Positions 23,181-34,601 of a stretch of 64,000 nucleotides of DNA are shown piece by piece. This stretch comes from Neurospora crassa OR74A (lineage: Eukaryota > Ascomycota > Sordariomycetes > Sordariales > Sordariaceae): positions 186,001-250,000 of the forward strand of contig NC_026507.1 of assembly GCF_000182925.2 (NCBI RefSeq). Reading direction: 5' to 3'. Made by a program: the position numbers and the translations under genes. A model generated the notes under the pieces. That model ran no database searches and was not told the origin of the DNA. It worked only from the letters and a program-made list of their open reading frames with translations. Within the stretch, counting starts at the first letter, position 1. The number at the start of each line of letters is the position of its first letter.

Positions 23181-26100
23181 ATGAGCAGCCCAAAGCACGA
23201 AACGGAAAAGGGTGAGTCCATCGCTGTCGACATTGCGGCTCCCGCTCAACCAGCCCCCAAGCCCGTGAGATCGTCCTTCAAAAACCTCTTTGCCTTCACC
23301 CGCCCAGCCCATGTCTCACTCATGGTCACCGCTCTCTGCGGCTCAGCCGTCATTGCCGCCGGCCGGACCGCCTACGCTGTTCTTCTCGGCAAGATTTTTG
23401 AGGTCTGCACCTCTTACGGCGCAGGAGTCATCGCCGCATCCGAATTGCTTCACCAGGTTTCCCACTGGTGCCTGTATATGTTCCTCCTCGGAATCGGCAT
23501 GTGGGTGGTTTGCAGCTTTGACGTTGCACTTTGGGTCATGGCCGGCGAGTTGCGCGCAAAGACGACCAGAGAGACTCTATTCTCGACCCTTCTCAAGAAA
23601 AGTGCGGCTTGGTTCGATCTCCGAGAGCATGGCATGTCCAGCTTGATGACTGCCATCCAGACGTGAGTCCTCCGTTCCCCCTTTGGAGAGAAACACTACT
23701 TAACACACACACCCCCGGAAGACAAGCCCGCGAACTCCAAATGGGCACCTCCCAAGTGTTCGGCTTTCTAGTTTGCGACCTGCTCGTCTTCTTCTCCTGT
23801 ATCATCGTGGCTCTCTACTACTCTTACAAGCTGACACTGGTCATGCTCTCCACCGCTTTGCCGTCTGCCCTCATTCTCTGGCTCATCGCCCGCTTTCTTG
23901 ACCCTGCCATCGCCGGCCAAAAGCGCGAACTTGCCGAGGCTGCTAAGCATGCAACGGCTGCTACGACCGCCATCGACCTCGTCAAGGCTTACAATGCGGC
24001 AGATCACGAGTCTTTCCAGTTCATTTCGGCTGTGCGACGCTCGTCCAAGTACTACACCCGTCAGGTGTTGTCCAATAATGGGCAGATGAGCTACATCAAG
24101 CTGTGGATGATGTCACTCTTCGTTGTTGGTTTTTACTTTGCCGTCGTGCTCGTCAACCGGGAGGAGCTGACCCCCGGAAACGCCTTGACAACCTTCTACT
24201 GCGCCCTCATCTCCTTTCAGTCCCTTCAAAACCTCGGCCCTCAATGGATTATCCTAGCAAAAGGGATGGCAGCAGGCCAATCTCTCCACGATCTCGTCCG
24301 CCAAGCTGATCCCGGTCAGACCAAGACTTGTAAAGAGCCTGGCGGCCTTCGACCCCCTACCTGTCAAGGCGACATCTCTCTCTCCAACATCTCCTTCGCC
24401 TACCCGTCTGCACCCTCCAACTTGGTCCTTCAGCCTTCGTCGTTTCACTTTACACCCGGCTCTCTGACCTTTATCGTCGGTCGTTCCGGCTCCGGCAAGT
24501 CCACCCTCGGCAATCTGCTCGTCCGTTTCTATGAGCCCTTGACAGGCCAAATCACTGTCGATGGACAACCCATTACGCGTCTCGACCTAGGATGGGTCAG
24601 ACAGAACATTACCCTGATCCAGCAATCCAGCGTTTTCTTCAACGATAGTTTATTCCAGAACGTCGCATATGGAGGCTATCAGCCCGACCGCGTCACAGTG
24701 GAAGACGTCAAAGTAGCCTGCTCCATGGCATTGCTACAAACCACCGTTGCCGGAATGCCTCAGGGTCTAGACACGCAAATCGGACCTGGCGGTTATTCGC
24801 TCTCTGGCGGACAGCGTCAGCGCCTGGCTTTGGCGAGAGCCAAGATCCGCGATCCACCCGTGTTGATCCTCGATGAAATTACCTCCGGTCTGGACCCCGT
24901 GTCGAGGGGATTGATCATGGACGCTATTCGCATCTGGAGGAGGGGTAAAACAACAATCATCATCACGCACGAGGTGGGTTGCATAGGAGAGGGCGAGATG
25001 GTTTACGTCATGGAGGACGGACGAGTCGTGCAACAAGGACATGGAAAGCAGTTGAGAGAGGAGAGAGAGGGGTTGTTTGCTGGGCTTGTTGCCTCGGCTG
25101 ATCATGACGGTGGTGATCATGGAGAGGGTGCAGAGGACAGCGAGAAGGAGGAGAAGGAGGTAGAGAGCGAGTTGGAGGATATTCAAGAGCTTGAAGAAGA
25201 AGAGTCAGAGGAGGAGGTGATTGAAGAGGCTACCTACGTCCAGCTAGTTCGCGGACTGAGCCTGCGTGGCCAGAGGGGCAGTATCGTCTTTCCCAGGTTA
25301 ACGTTTGGTTATGATACCTACTCTTCCGCGGACAACCGACAGTCACGACCACTTTCACGATTGTTGGGCGCGGGCAGAGTACCAGTCCACCACCCCCACC
25401 CCCACGCGAACCCCGATGGCACTCGTGATGTCTCTCCCTTCTCAAAGCCAGACGACCGCAGACACAGCACCTCTTCCATCGAACTCATCACCCAAACTGG
25501 CCTTTCAGTCAAGAAAACCCGCGTGGCTAATGCCCGGCGGGCTCAGCACCCTGATCAGAAGGTCACTGAAGCTCAATCAAACGGAAGCCTGGATTCTCTT
25601 GAGCTCTTCTTCCTCGACAAGCTTGCCAATAAGAAACAAAGAGCTGGATTCCGCAAGAAGCGTAGGAATAGCATGGCGTCTGTTGTCTCGGCTGCTTCTC
25701 ACTCTTCCAATCCCCAGCTAAGCAAAAAACAGCGACACTCGGTCAACAACCGCCTCCCTTCTTTGTCGGCAATCCTCCGCACCGTCTGGCCCACTCTGGA
25801 CCTGCGCTCCAAACTCGAACTTTTTCTGGGTATCTGTCTGGGTCTGGTAGTAGCAGCCGCCAACCCCCTTTTTTCATATGTCTTTGCGCAACTGCTCTCC
25901 TCCTTCTGGTCGTCTCCTTCCGCCCGACTCGCCGCCGGTTCCAAATACGCAGGGATCCTCGCCGCCATTGCCTGTGCTGACGCTCTCGCTACGTTTGGCA
26001 GTTATTACTTCCTTGAGAAAGTAGCAACGAAATGGGTTACCACCCTCCGCTCCGAAGCCATGACGCGCATTTTGGCGCAACCAAAATCGTGGTTTGACAA

Positions 26101-28111
26101 GAACTCCCACAGCCCGGCCAAGATCGTGGCCTGCTTGGACCGTAACGCCGAAGAAATGCGCAAGCTAGTCGGCATGTTCCTCCCCATTCTGATTATCGTC
26201 TGCACAATGATCACCGTCGCCATCGTCTGGGCCTTGACCATCCAATGGGACCTGACCCTCGTCACCCTCGCCGGTATTCCTGCTGCCGTCATCACCGGCC
26301 GTCTTAATGCTTTGTTCAGCGACAAATGGGAATCCCGCTGCGACCAAGCCGCCTTGCGGACTGGACAAGTCCTCACCGAGACCTTTGGCAACATCAAAGT
26401 CGTTCGCGCCCTGACACTCGAGGGGTGGTTCACGCGGAAATACGAAGCCAAGACAACCGAAGCGTACCAGCTCGGTTTAAGGAGGGCCACCTACGTTGGT
26501 CTCTTCTTTGGTCTCAACCAATCCATCGCTTACTACCTGACCGCCATGATCTTTTACTACGGCGCCAAGATCTTATCCCAGGATCGCGCCTCGGTGACCG
26601 ATTTGCTGCGCGTCATCAACCTCATCTTATTCAGCTTGGGAACCTGCGTCAACATGCTAGCCAACGTCCCGCAGATCGCCGCAGCAAAGGCAACAGCGAC
26701 CCAAATGCTTTACTTCGCCAACCTCTCCCACTCGTCAAGCCATGAATCCCAAGGTTCTCAGCGCATCTCCAACCCCTTGCCCATCCGCATGCAAAACCTG
26801 CGCTTTGCCTACCCCTCTGCGCCCGATACTCTCGTCTTGCGGAACTTGAATCTGACAATCAACCCCGGCACATGCACAGCAATCGTCGGTTCCAGCGGCT
26901 GCGGCAAATCAACCATTGCTTCTCTCCTCCTCAACCTTTACCCCCCTTCTGTTTCTACCCCCACCAATAATTCCTTAACTTTCAACTCCATCCCCTCTGA
27001 CCAAGTACACACCCCCTCCCTCCGCTCGTGTGTGGGATACATCCCACAACACCCCTTCCTTTTACCCACCACTCTCCGCGAAAATATCTTGTATGGTCTC
27101 CCTGACTCTTCACCCCTGCGCCTCCCCTCCCACTTCCACTGTCTAGTTCACGCATGCCAGTTAGCTTCCATCCACGACTTTATCATCTCCCTTCCTGCAA
27201 GTTACGACACCGTCGTAGGCGAGGGTAGCGGCCTACAACTCTCAGGCGGCCAAGCCCAGCGTGTCAGTATCGCGCGCGCACTAGTGAGGAGTCCGAAAGT
27301 GGTGGTGGCTGATGAACCGACTGCTAGTTTGGATGCGGAGGGTGCGGAAGCTGTAAGGGAGGTTTTTGCTCGACTTGTTCATGGTAATCGGACCGGAGTT
27401 CATATCGATACTTCTAAGGAAGGGAAAGGACATCAAGGAAAGGAAGGGAAAAACGAAGAAATGGCAATCATCGTAGTAACCCACTCCAAGGAAATGATGC
27501 GGATTGCCGATCGCGTGGTGATGATCGAGGGAGGGATGGTGGTGGAGGAAGGCGGGTATGACGAGTTGAGGAGAACAAAAGGGGGAAGGTTCGCGGGGAT
27601 GGTTAGTGGAGGGGCTTGGGATGGTGGTCATGGTGCTGCTTCTTTGTCTTCTCGTGATCGCCAACAGGGGGGACAAGATCGAAGTCATCGTCATCGAAGG
27701 AACGTAACTCTCACAACTATCAGTTCCGACTTTGATGGACAGAGTATACCTCTAGAGGTAGGGGAGTCTTCGAGCTCTGCTCAGTACCACCAGTACGGGC
27801 GTCACGGGGCGAGATATCAAAATGGGCAAGATGGAGTCAGCGACGTGAGTGATGAGGATTTGGACCTGGAAGATGAAGAGAAGGGCGGGCCTTGGACTGG
27901 TGATGGTGCTGGTGGTAGTACTGATGCGGGTGCGGGTGCGGGTGCCGGTGTAAGGGTCAATGAAGAGGCGTTGCAGAGACTAGAGGGGACGTCTCCGGAT
28001 TCTACGTCTAGCGCTTCGTTGTCTTCTGCGAACGCGCCACCAGAGAGAGGTAGGGGAACAGAGAGGGGTGGGGATGGAGGAAGGAGTACTTGGGGTTGGA
28101 GGTTTGACTAG
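23181..28111 (+). CDS. Full-size ABC-B transporter, Ste6-like (putative a-pheromone exporter)
   Basis: Two exons, join(23181..23662, 23722..28111), give 1623 residues in TMD-NBD-TMD-NBD order. The 59-nt intron has donor GTGAGT and an AAG acceptor, and joins MTAIQT to QARELQMGTSQVFGF in phase. NBD1 has Walker A GRSGSGKST (about residue 413), signature LSGGQRQRLALARA (about 520), Walker B VLILDEI and H-loop ITHE. NBD2 has Walker A GSSGCGKST (about 1216), LSGGQAQRVSIARA (about 1333), Walker B VVVADEPTASLD and a THS H-loop. Both ATP sites therefore look intact. Membrane helices flank each NBD. Oddities are an acidic linker after NBD1 (residues about 640-690), a Lys/Gly-rich insert of about 25 residues between Walker B and the H-loop of NBD2, and a Gly/Ser-rich tail of about 160 residues after NBD2. 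Fungal members of this branch include Ste6/AtrD, which export farnesylated pheromone; that substrate is inference. Confidence 0.85.
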
Positions 28112-28513
28112 GTAATCTTCTAAGTTCCTTTCTGGTGTGTAAAAGTATATATGCAGTGGTTGCAGGTTCCTTTGCTCCTTTGCTCTTCCTTCGCTTCTGG
28201 GTCTCATCTTCTCTTGGTAAATATCTTCTTTTAAGAAACCGAATACCTCTAGCTAAAGACTTTACAGTTTGCCTGGCCTATCACATCTCTTTATAGTTGA
28301 CGACAAGGTATCAATGAACATTGACTTTATACCCCAAGCAATCTTTGAACTTTGTTAGTAACCACCTATGTAATCCAAAAACAAAGGAGGTAACATAAGA
28401 AAGCGAGCTAACGTATATACAATAATAAACAAAGAGAAGCACAAACCATCATCCATCACCAGAAAAGTGCAAAAAATGGAAAAAAGAAGGAGAACTCAAC
28501 GTTCACTGAACAC
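28112..28513. other. 3' flank of the ABC transporter gene
   Basis: About 400 bases, AT-richer than the coding sequence, hold the ABC gene 3' UTR and the 3' flank of the minus-strand tRNA-Arg, including its T-run terminator. No gene is seen. Confidence 0.4.
28480..28485 (-). terminator. Pol III T-run terminator of tRNA-Arg
   Basis: Six consecutive T on the minus strand lie about 29 bases past the tRNA 3' end. A shorter interrupted T run (TTCTTTTTT) leads into it. Confidence 0.5.
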
Positions 28514-28585
28514 CGATCCACCCAGGGGTCGAACCTGGAACCTCCTGATTCGTAGTCAGACGCTCTGCCATTGAGCCAGCGGACC
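28514..28585 (-). tRNA. tRNA-Arg (anticodon ACG)
   Basis: The minus strand folds into a 72-nt cloverleaf. Acceptor arms GGTCCGC and GTGGATC pair with G-U wobbles, followed by discriminator G. The D-arm is GCTCAATGGCAGAGC. The anticodon stem TCTGA/TCAGG closes loop CTACGAA, giving ACG (Arg, read as ICG after deamination). The T-arm is CCAGG-TTCGACC-CCTGG. No intron or encoded CCA. A run of six T on the transcribed strand lies at 28480-28485, a likely Pol III terminator. Confidence 0.93.
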
Positions 28586-29593
28586 TTTTCTTTCTTTTCT
28601 TTTTGTTTTCTCCATCCGTAATCCTCATGCTGGGGCCTCATGGGTGGCGAGGATGTTGTTATCTTCTGAACCAAAAAAAAAAAAAAAAAAAACTTTTCTT
28701 TCCGATTTTCGTTCCCAAAACTTTTTTTTCAGCAGGGGTGTTCGTTCAGCAGGGGGTATGAATGGTGGAGTACGTCCACTGATCTTCGCTAGAATTTTCA
28801 CCCATTAGACTAGTGCCCCTGTAGACTACCTAGAATTCCGCAGTGGAGATAAGCGCTATGTAGAGGTACTTACGGGCACCGGACGGGTCTTCCGGATATT
28901 GGAGGAGGGCACGGTGATGATATTAGAGAAACCCACTTCGGTGCCGTGCCGGAGCCGGAGGTGGAGGTGGATGGGGTACGGAAGAGGTCCGGTGTAACAT
29001 GCGGGTGAGTGGTCGTAATCATGAACATACCTAATTAGTAGGTAATCGAATACCATTTGCATCAGGAACGGTTGGTTTAAGACTTTGATGAGGTGTTAGT
29101 AAAGTGGAAACATGTCAGCTAGAGTCCATTAGGAATGCTCTCATCTAGGATGGAATATGCATTGAGGTTAGGTAGGTACGTTAAAGGAAGGATTGCGTGA
29201 ATGAGATATCTAAAAGATGTAGGATACTGGCCGTGACATGTTCAATGTTTTGAACAAAGTGGCCATTTATTTGATATTATTCTATTATGATTTTTGCAAC
29301 TATATATCATGATTAGGACCCATTAGCAGGGTCTAGATACCGGAGGAGCAAGCTGCCTTCCGGTGCCCTTCTCATCGTTCCAGACTCTTTTCATACCTAT
29401 CCTTCATGACTGCTGGTGGTCCTGTCCAGGAGCCATATCAGTCCCATTTTCCACGGTTCCCTTTTCCGACAGTCATTGTACCTTTATCTCCCATTACCGC
29501 ACGTAAAAAGCTAGGGGTATATCAACCACTCAACACTTCCTTTTTCCTCTGGCATCCACATGCCATCATATCTCATGCCATCCATCCAATCCT
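28586..29593. other. Intergenic region between tRNA-Arg and the MFS gene
   Basis: No gene is supported in this 1.0-kb stretch. It holds T/C-rich sequence just upstream of the tRNA, a poly-A tract near 28673-28692, and the 3' flank of the minus-strand MFS gene. Confidence 0.4.
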
Positions 29594-31662
29594 TCATGAC
29601 TTTTCCAATTGCTGTACAATCCCCCCTGTTAGCCAACCATTCACATCAATCATCCAAACAATGTCAGGAAAGAAAGAGAACTCACCAAAGCAAACCGACT
29701 CCTCCCTCTAACCCAACTCCCACACCAAACCAACACCCACGGCACAGCCGTCAACCCCACCGCCACGCCTCCCAAGATGGCGCCTGCCCGCCCTTCTCCC
29801 AAATTCGTAAACAAGGGCGCCGTCACCAGCGGAAACACGCCTCCCAAAATATTCCTGCAAAAACTCTGTGCCGCCAGCGCCGAGCTCGCATACCGATGGT
29901 ACGTGTCCGCCAGGTAATTGAACACAGCCAAGTAAACAGACAAAATACCCATGGTGGCAATACCGATGCCGATGGTGGGCGCGATCCAGTGATAGTAGGG
30001 ACGGGCGGTGAAGCCAAAGATGAAGAGGCCGACGGGCAAAAAGGTGGCGGTCAGACAGGTGAAGTAGAGGCGGGCTTCGGGGGAGTCAGTGGGGAAGTGG
30101 GTGCGGAGGAAGGGCCAGATGGGGTTTTCTTTTTGAGTAGACGGGGTCTTTGGTTCGTCGGAGGAGTAGGGAAGGGCGTTGGGGCCTTCGGTGTCGGAGG
30201 CCGAGGTCTCCTCGGTGGAAGATGAGGTAACAGGAGTGGCAGCTGCCCTCCACTTGGGATGATGCAACATCTTTTCTTGCCAGATGCCAATAGCGGTCGC
30301 GAGGATGGCGCCGATGATCATGGCGACAAAGATACGGCCCGCTTGCTCAACGTTCCAACCGTACTGGCGACGAAAGACAAGCGGGATGGAGCCAAAGGTG
30401 AGGTAAAGCACGCCCCAGGCGAAGGCGGCCCAGAGGGAGAAGAAGAAGACGACGGGTTCGGTGAAGAGGAGGTGGAAAGGGCGGTAGACGGAGGTGCCGA
30501 TCATGGTGGTGAGAGAACCGCGTTCTTCGTCTTCTTTGACTTTCCACCTGATACGCTGGAGTGTTTTCGTTCCAGGAGATGATGGCCCCTTTTCCTCATC
30601 ATCCGCATCCGCATCCGCATTTCCGTTCACTCCTTCTTCTTCTTCTTCGTCAACCCAAACGCCATAAAACCCCTTTTCCTCCAACTGCTCATACCACCGA
30701 TTCAACGCCTTGGCCTTCCTGCTCAACAACACCGACCCTCTACTCTCCTTGAAAAACACCATCAGCGCCACCATCAACGCCCCGCCAAGAATGACCTGAT
30801 GCCAGAAGATCCACTTCCACTTGGCCCCGTTCCCCTCCTCGATGTTCCCATTTGCATCCGTCCCCCACCGCTCCGTCATGTACGCACTCACCAACGGCCC
30901 CAGTCCCGTGCCGCACAGCACCGCCCCACTAAACAGCGCCATGGGCGTGTTCCTTTCCGCCGTAGGCCAGATATCCGCAATCACCCCGCCGACCATGGTG
31001 CTGAAAACCGACGCGCCCACGCCCAAGAAAAACCGAGCGATCAGCATCCCTTCTAGCGTCTCGACTACGCCGCAGACCACTTGGAAAACGACAAACATGA
31101 TGCCGGCGGCGACGAACACGGGTTGGCGACCGTTCATTTCGGAAAAGGGCGCGAGGAACATGGGTGCCAGAGCGAAGCCGAGACAGAAAGTGGAGATGCC
31201 TCCTAGGATGGCGGTAGAGCTGTGTGCGTGCGCGAGGTCTTGGAGGAGGAGTTTTTGGGGAGGGGAGTAGGCGCCGGCGGTGTAGGCGGTCAGGAAGGTG
31301 GCGATGCAGGAGAGGGTGAGCATGGTGATTTTGACCGAGGTCGGCCAGAGGATGGGGTTGGTGAAGGGTTTGAGGTTGGGGGCAGGCGGGGGAGGGTCAT
31401 TTTGGGGTGTTGTTGTTGTTGTTGTTGAACCGGAGGATTGGTGGGTGGTGTTGGCCGAGGGAGGGAGGATGGCAAAGGTTAGGTAGAGATGGGTGATTTC
31501 CGTGTTGGCGTCTAGTAATTGGGTGTTGTTGGATGGTGGTGGTAAAGTAGTACTCGGGACAGTGGCGGGGTGTGGTGCGAGTACGGGAGATCGGTTGTCT
31601 TCGGAGCGCCATGAGGGAGGTGCCGTGTCCGGGGCCGTGTGTCCGGGGGTTGGATCCGCCAT
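29594..31662 (-). CDS. MFS transporter, DHA1 drug:H+ antiporter type
   Basis: I propose complement(join(29594..29611, 29686..31662)), 664 residues. The start is the ATG of MADPTPGHTAP at 31662, in a good context; the open frame reaches further upstream only through non-ATG codons. Residues 1-110 are a polar cytoplasmic N-terminus. Twelve membrane segments follow, with family landmarks ATFLTAYTAGAYSPP in helix 1, the loop SEMNGRQPVFVAAG between helices 2 and 3, and FFLGVGASVFSTMVGGVIAD in helix 4. A long central loop with two polar inserts follows. The last helix ends GSWVRGRSRFAL, as in many fungal polyamine/multidrug exporters of this family. A 74-nt intron (GTGAGT donor, CTAAC branch, TACAG acceptor) would leave a last exon of only five codons plus stop (QLEKS). 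If unspliced, the protein ends in a short different tail. The substrate is unknown. Confidence 0.8.
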
Positions 31663-33416
31663 GATGGATGCTGATGCTGATAATAATACTGGTGCGAAGT
31701 GTCGAGTTGAGAGTGTGTGTTTGGCAGGTCGACCTTTTTGTTTCTTTCCAACCAAGTGAGACAGGATGTGCTGTCAAGCCAATCCTTTACCGACTCCAAC
31801 AAGAAGAAAAAGAAGAAGAAGAAGAAAAGAAAGGGGGACCGTCAACAAAAACACGTCAACCGTCGAAGCGTTCCATATGTAGGAGGTGAAGGAAAATAAG
31901 TAAAGTGAAGACTTTTTTTTTTTTTTCAAAGGCGGTCAACCCAGACCAGGGCTTATAGGATCAAACGGTCCGAGAGATATGGAATCAAAATTGTAGAAAG
32001 GAAAAAAAAGATGGATCCAAGATGGCGATATCGCGGCTCCAAGAGGAGTCAGTCTTGTTCCCCCCCCTCCTTCTCCATCCCTCCGAATTCCGGCAATAAA
32101 AGCGGAAACAAAGGGAAAATCCTTTCCTCTCCTCGTCTTCACTGAACGAAGGAACCGACGCCTCTTTTGCAGGCATTCCCCAAGGCCAAGACTTTGATAT
32201 GGCAAAGGACTTGGCTGCTTGGCGCCATGTAACTCGACGCTGCATGGTTGACTGGACACTATCATCACTAGTGGACACTAACAGATAAAATACACAGTAT
32301 GGAGTGGAATATGTAAGGCTGGGACTGGGCTGCTTGGGCTTGGCTGTCCACATGGTTACCCGTCCGACCTGGTTTAGTTAGATCCACCTTCTGTTATTGT
32401 TGTTGAGGGCCGAGGCCGAGATGCCGTTCGTTCGTTGACTCTACTTACTAATGTTCTTTTGACTTACTAATAATGTTGACGTTTTGATAGACGGAGTTAG
32501 ATGACGATACCACCTCGAAGAGAGATTCTCAGGCTTCACCACGTCGACTGTGTCACGGATCGCCAGAGGAACGCGGTGAGGTTATTCCCGAAGCCACTTT
32601 GACTTGGCACACACCCGACGTTTGGCTGCCATGATTGGGTTACCGGGCATGGGATTCCGGTCATGTCTTCCATTGTCTGCGTGCCGTATGCAGTTCCCGT
32701 TGCGTTGCCAGATGGGAATTGCTGACAGACATTTGATGCTGATGGCCAATACCCGGGGCTAGTGTAGTGTAGTGCTGTTTTGGCCTTGTGACACTGTTTT
32801 TGGAGGGTTGAATCTGGAACATGATTCGCATGGGAAATGGCAGAATGGGGTCAAGAGAGATACTCTGCCTCTAAGATCTTGATTCACAATGTTTTCCGGA
32901 TAGGTAGCCCCAGGTGTGGTGAAAAAGGGAATATCCCGATAGGTACCTCTGGGTAACGCAAGCGCAGCGCCCTGACGTGGACACTCACTAACAGACCAAC
33001 CCAATGTAACCGCACACTTTCTCCACCCATCAGTTAACCCCGATTATTCCCAGGTCCACTGTAAGCAATTCTCCTCAGCGGGCCGATCACGGCTCGAAAC
33101 ACCGGCAAACGTTTCCATGTCAGCGGAATATTCCGACCTTCTTGCAACCCGCGTCACGATAGTATCCCGTTTCCGACTTGGCATATCATGTATCACGAGG
33201 CCTTCAAAGTTCAAGCTGGTCTTGTGTGCGACTCGGCCTTGATAGGATGGTGCTCTCGATACGCGACATAGTGTACAAGGCGACACATCGACGCCCGCCC
33301 TACGCAGTAGCATATACGAGCGAGCGAGCACGACATCAGACAACCCTTCGAGACCTTTTCAATGCCGATCCAAACCGAAGTCTGTGTACATTACATCCTG
33401 ACGGGAGACACCCTAC
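31663..33416. other. Intergenic region, MFS upstream and CE15 downstream
   Basis: This 1.75-kb gap separates two minus-strand genes. It holds the MFS leader, an (AAG)n run at about 31800-31835, a T tract at about 31912-31926, and the CE15 gene 3' flank. No protein-like frame or structured RNA is evident. Confidence 0.4.
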
Positions 33417-34601
33417 TTACGACAAAGCCGGCACATCCCACGGCGCCCAACTCTTCAAATCCACCTTCGCCGAGCTCCTCTCCACCGCTCCCGGCGCCGT
33501 CCCCGCCTTCAGCAAGAAATAATTAATATAGCTCGTCAGCTCGCTCTGCTGACTACTCGGAAACTGACAATGACCATGTCCGCCCACCAACGAAAATCCC
33601 ATGTGATTCGACACCCCATACGCCTTGTAAATCAGCCGTCCCGCCTGCATGCACGCCGTCGTCGACACGGGACCTAACCAGTCGATATCGTTCTCAAACG
33701 CAATCAGCCCCCTCGGCACCGTCAGCGCCGCCAGCATGTGGTGGTCCGCGGGGATATTCGTCGTCTGCCGCGTGTACGCGTTGAAAGCGGGCGAGAACCA
33801 CACGTTTTCCGTGACGATCTGCGACGCCGTCTGGATATTCTTGCCCGCGGATTTCTCAGAGTCGCTGATGCGCCAGCAGGCTGCGCCGCCTGCCCCGGAT
33901 TCCTGCGGGATGGTGAGAGCGATGCGGTCGACGAGGGCTCCTGCCACGAAGGCACCCTTGCCGTTGCGGCTGCAGCCCGTGACGCCGAGGCGCTTCGGGT
34001 CGATGCCAGAGGTGGATTGCACCTGTTCAAGTGCGTCGACGAGGCGGTCTACGCCCCATGCCCAGGCTATCAGGGCGCCGGCCGAGTGCGAGCTGCCGAA
34101 CAGCGTGTAGAACTTGCCCCTGCCGCGCGAGGAGGTGCCGGATTGCTGGGCAAAGTCGTCGTTGGGGAAGGTGATGGTCGCCACGGTGCTGGGGATCGGA
34201 ATCGAGATGCCGCCGATGCCGATGATGGCTGGGAACGGACCGCTGCCTGAGGAGGGCTTCTTGATGGAGGCTGAAAAGGACACGGTTTGGCTGCCTACGG
34301 TGATGCGCACCGTTAGGGTGTTGCCGGAGAGGGAGCCCTCGACCTTGTCGGGCTTGCCGGGGTAGGTGCCGAGTTCGTACTGCTGGAGGATCTTGCTGAT
34401 CTCGGCCTTGCGGCAGTCAAAGTCGGCTTTGGTCGTGATTTTTTGTCCGGCCGCGGTGGTGAAGGGGTCGGGAAGTTTGGAGACGGCCGCGGTGGGATAG
34501 TTGCCGGCCACGGAACATTGGCGCTCAAAGATTTGAGAAGCAGGGGCGGCAGCGGCAAAGGCCGCGCTGGCGAGCAAGAGGGCCGGGGTAAGGTGGACCA
34601 T
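33417..34601 (-). CDS. Secreted glucuronoyl methylesterase (carbohydrate esterase family 15)
   Basis: Intronless gene for 394 residues. CE15 enzymes hydrolyse the ester between 4-O-methyl-glucuronic acid of xylan and lignin alcohols, helping to separate hemicellulose from lignin outside the cell. The N-terminus (MVHLTPALLLASAAFAAAAP) is a signal peptide. The serine nucleophile sits in VTGCSRNGKGAF (Ser211). The likely acid is Glu234 in IPQESGAGG and the histidine is His344 in GGHGHCQFP, with the spacing known for fungal CE15 enzymes such as Cip2 and StGE2. The conserved aromatic/acid segment AFENDIDWLGP is also present. There is no cellulose-binding module, unlike Cip2. Cysteines at 29, 63, 210, 243, 318 and 345 could form the three disulfides of the family. 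An isolated gene; carbon-source control would be expected from the family but no site is identified. Confidence 0.93.
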   Translation of the reverse strand: MVHLTPALLLASAAFAAAAPASQIFERQCSVAGNYPTAAVSKLPDPFTTAAGQKITTKADFDCRKAEISKILQQYELGTYPGKPDKVEGSLSGNTLTVRITVGSQTVSFSASIKKPSSGSGPFPAIIGIGGISIPIPSTVATITFPNDDFAQQSGTSSRGRGKFYTLFGSSHSAGALIAWAWGVDRLVDALEQVQSTSGIDPKRLGVTGCSRNGKGAFVAGALVDRIALTIPQESGAGGAACWRISDSEKSAGKNIQTASQIVTENVWFSPAFNAYTRQTTNIPADHHMLAALTVPRGLIAFENDIDWLGPVSTTACMQAGRLIYKAYGVSNHMGFSLVGGHGHCQFPSSQQSELTSYINYFLLKAGTAPGAVERSSAKVDLKSWAPWDVPALS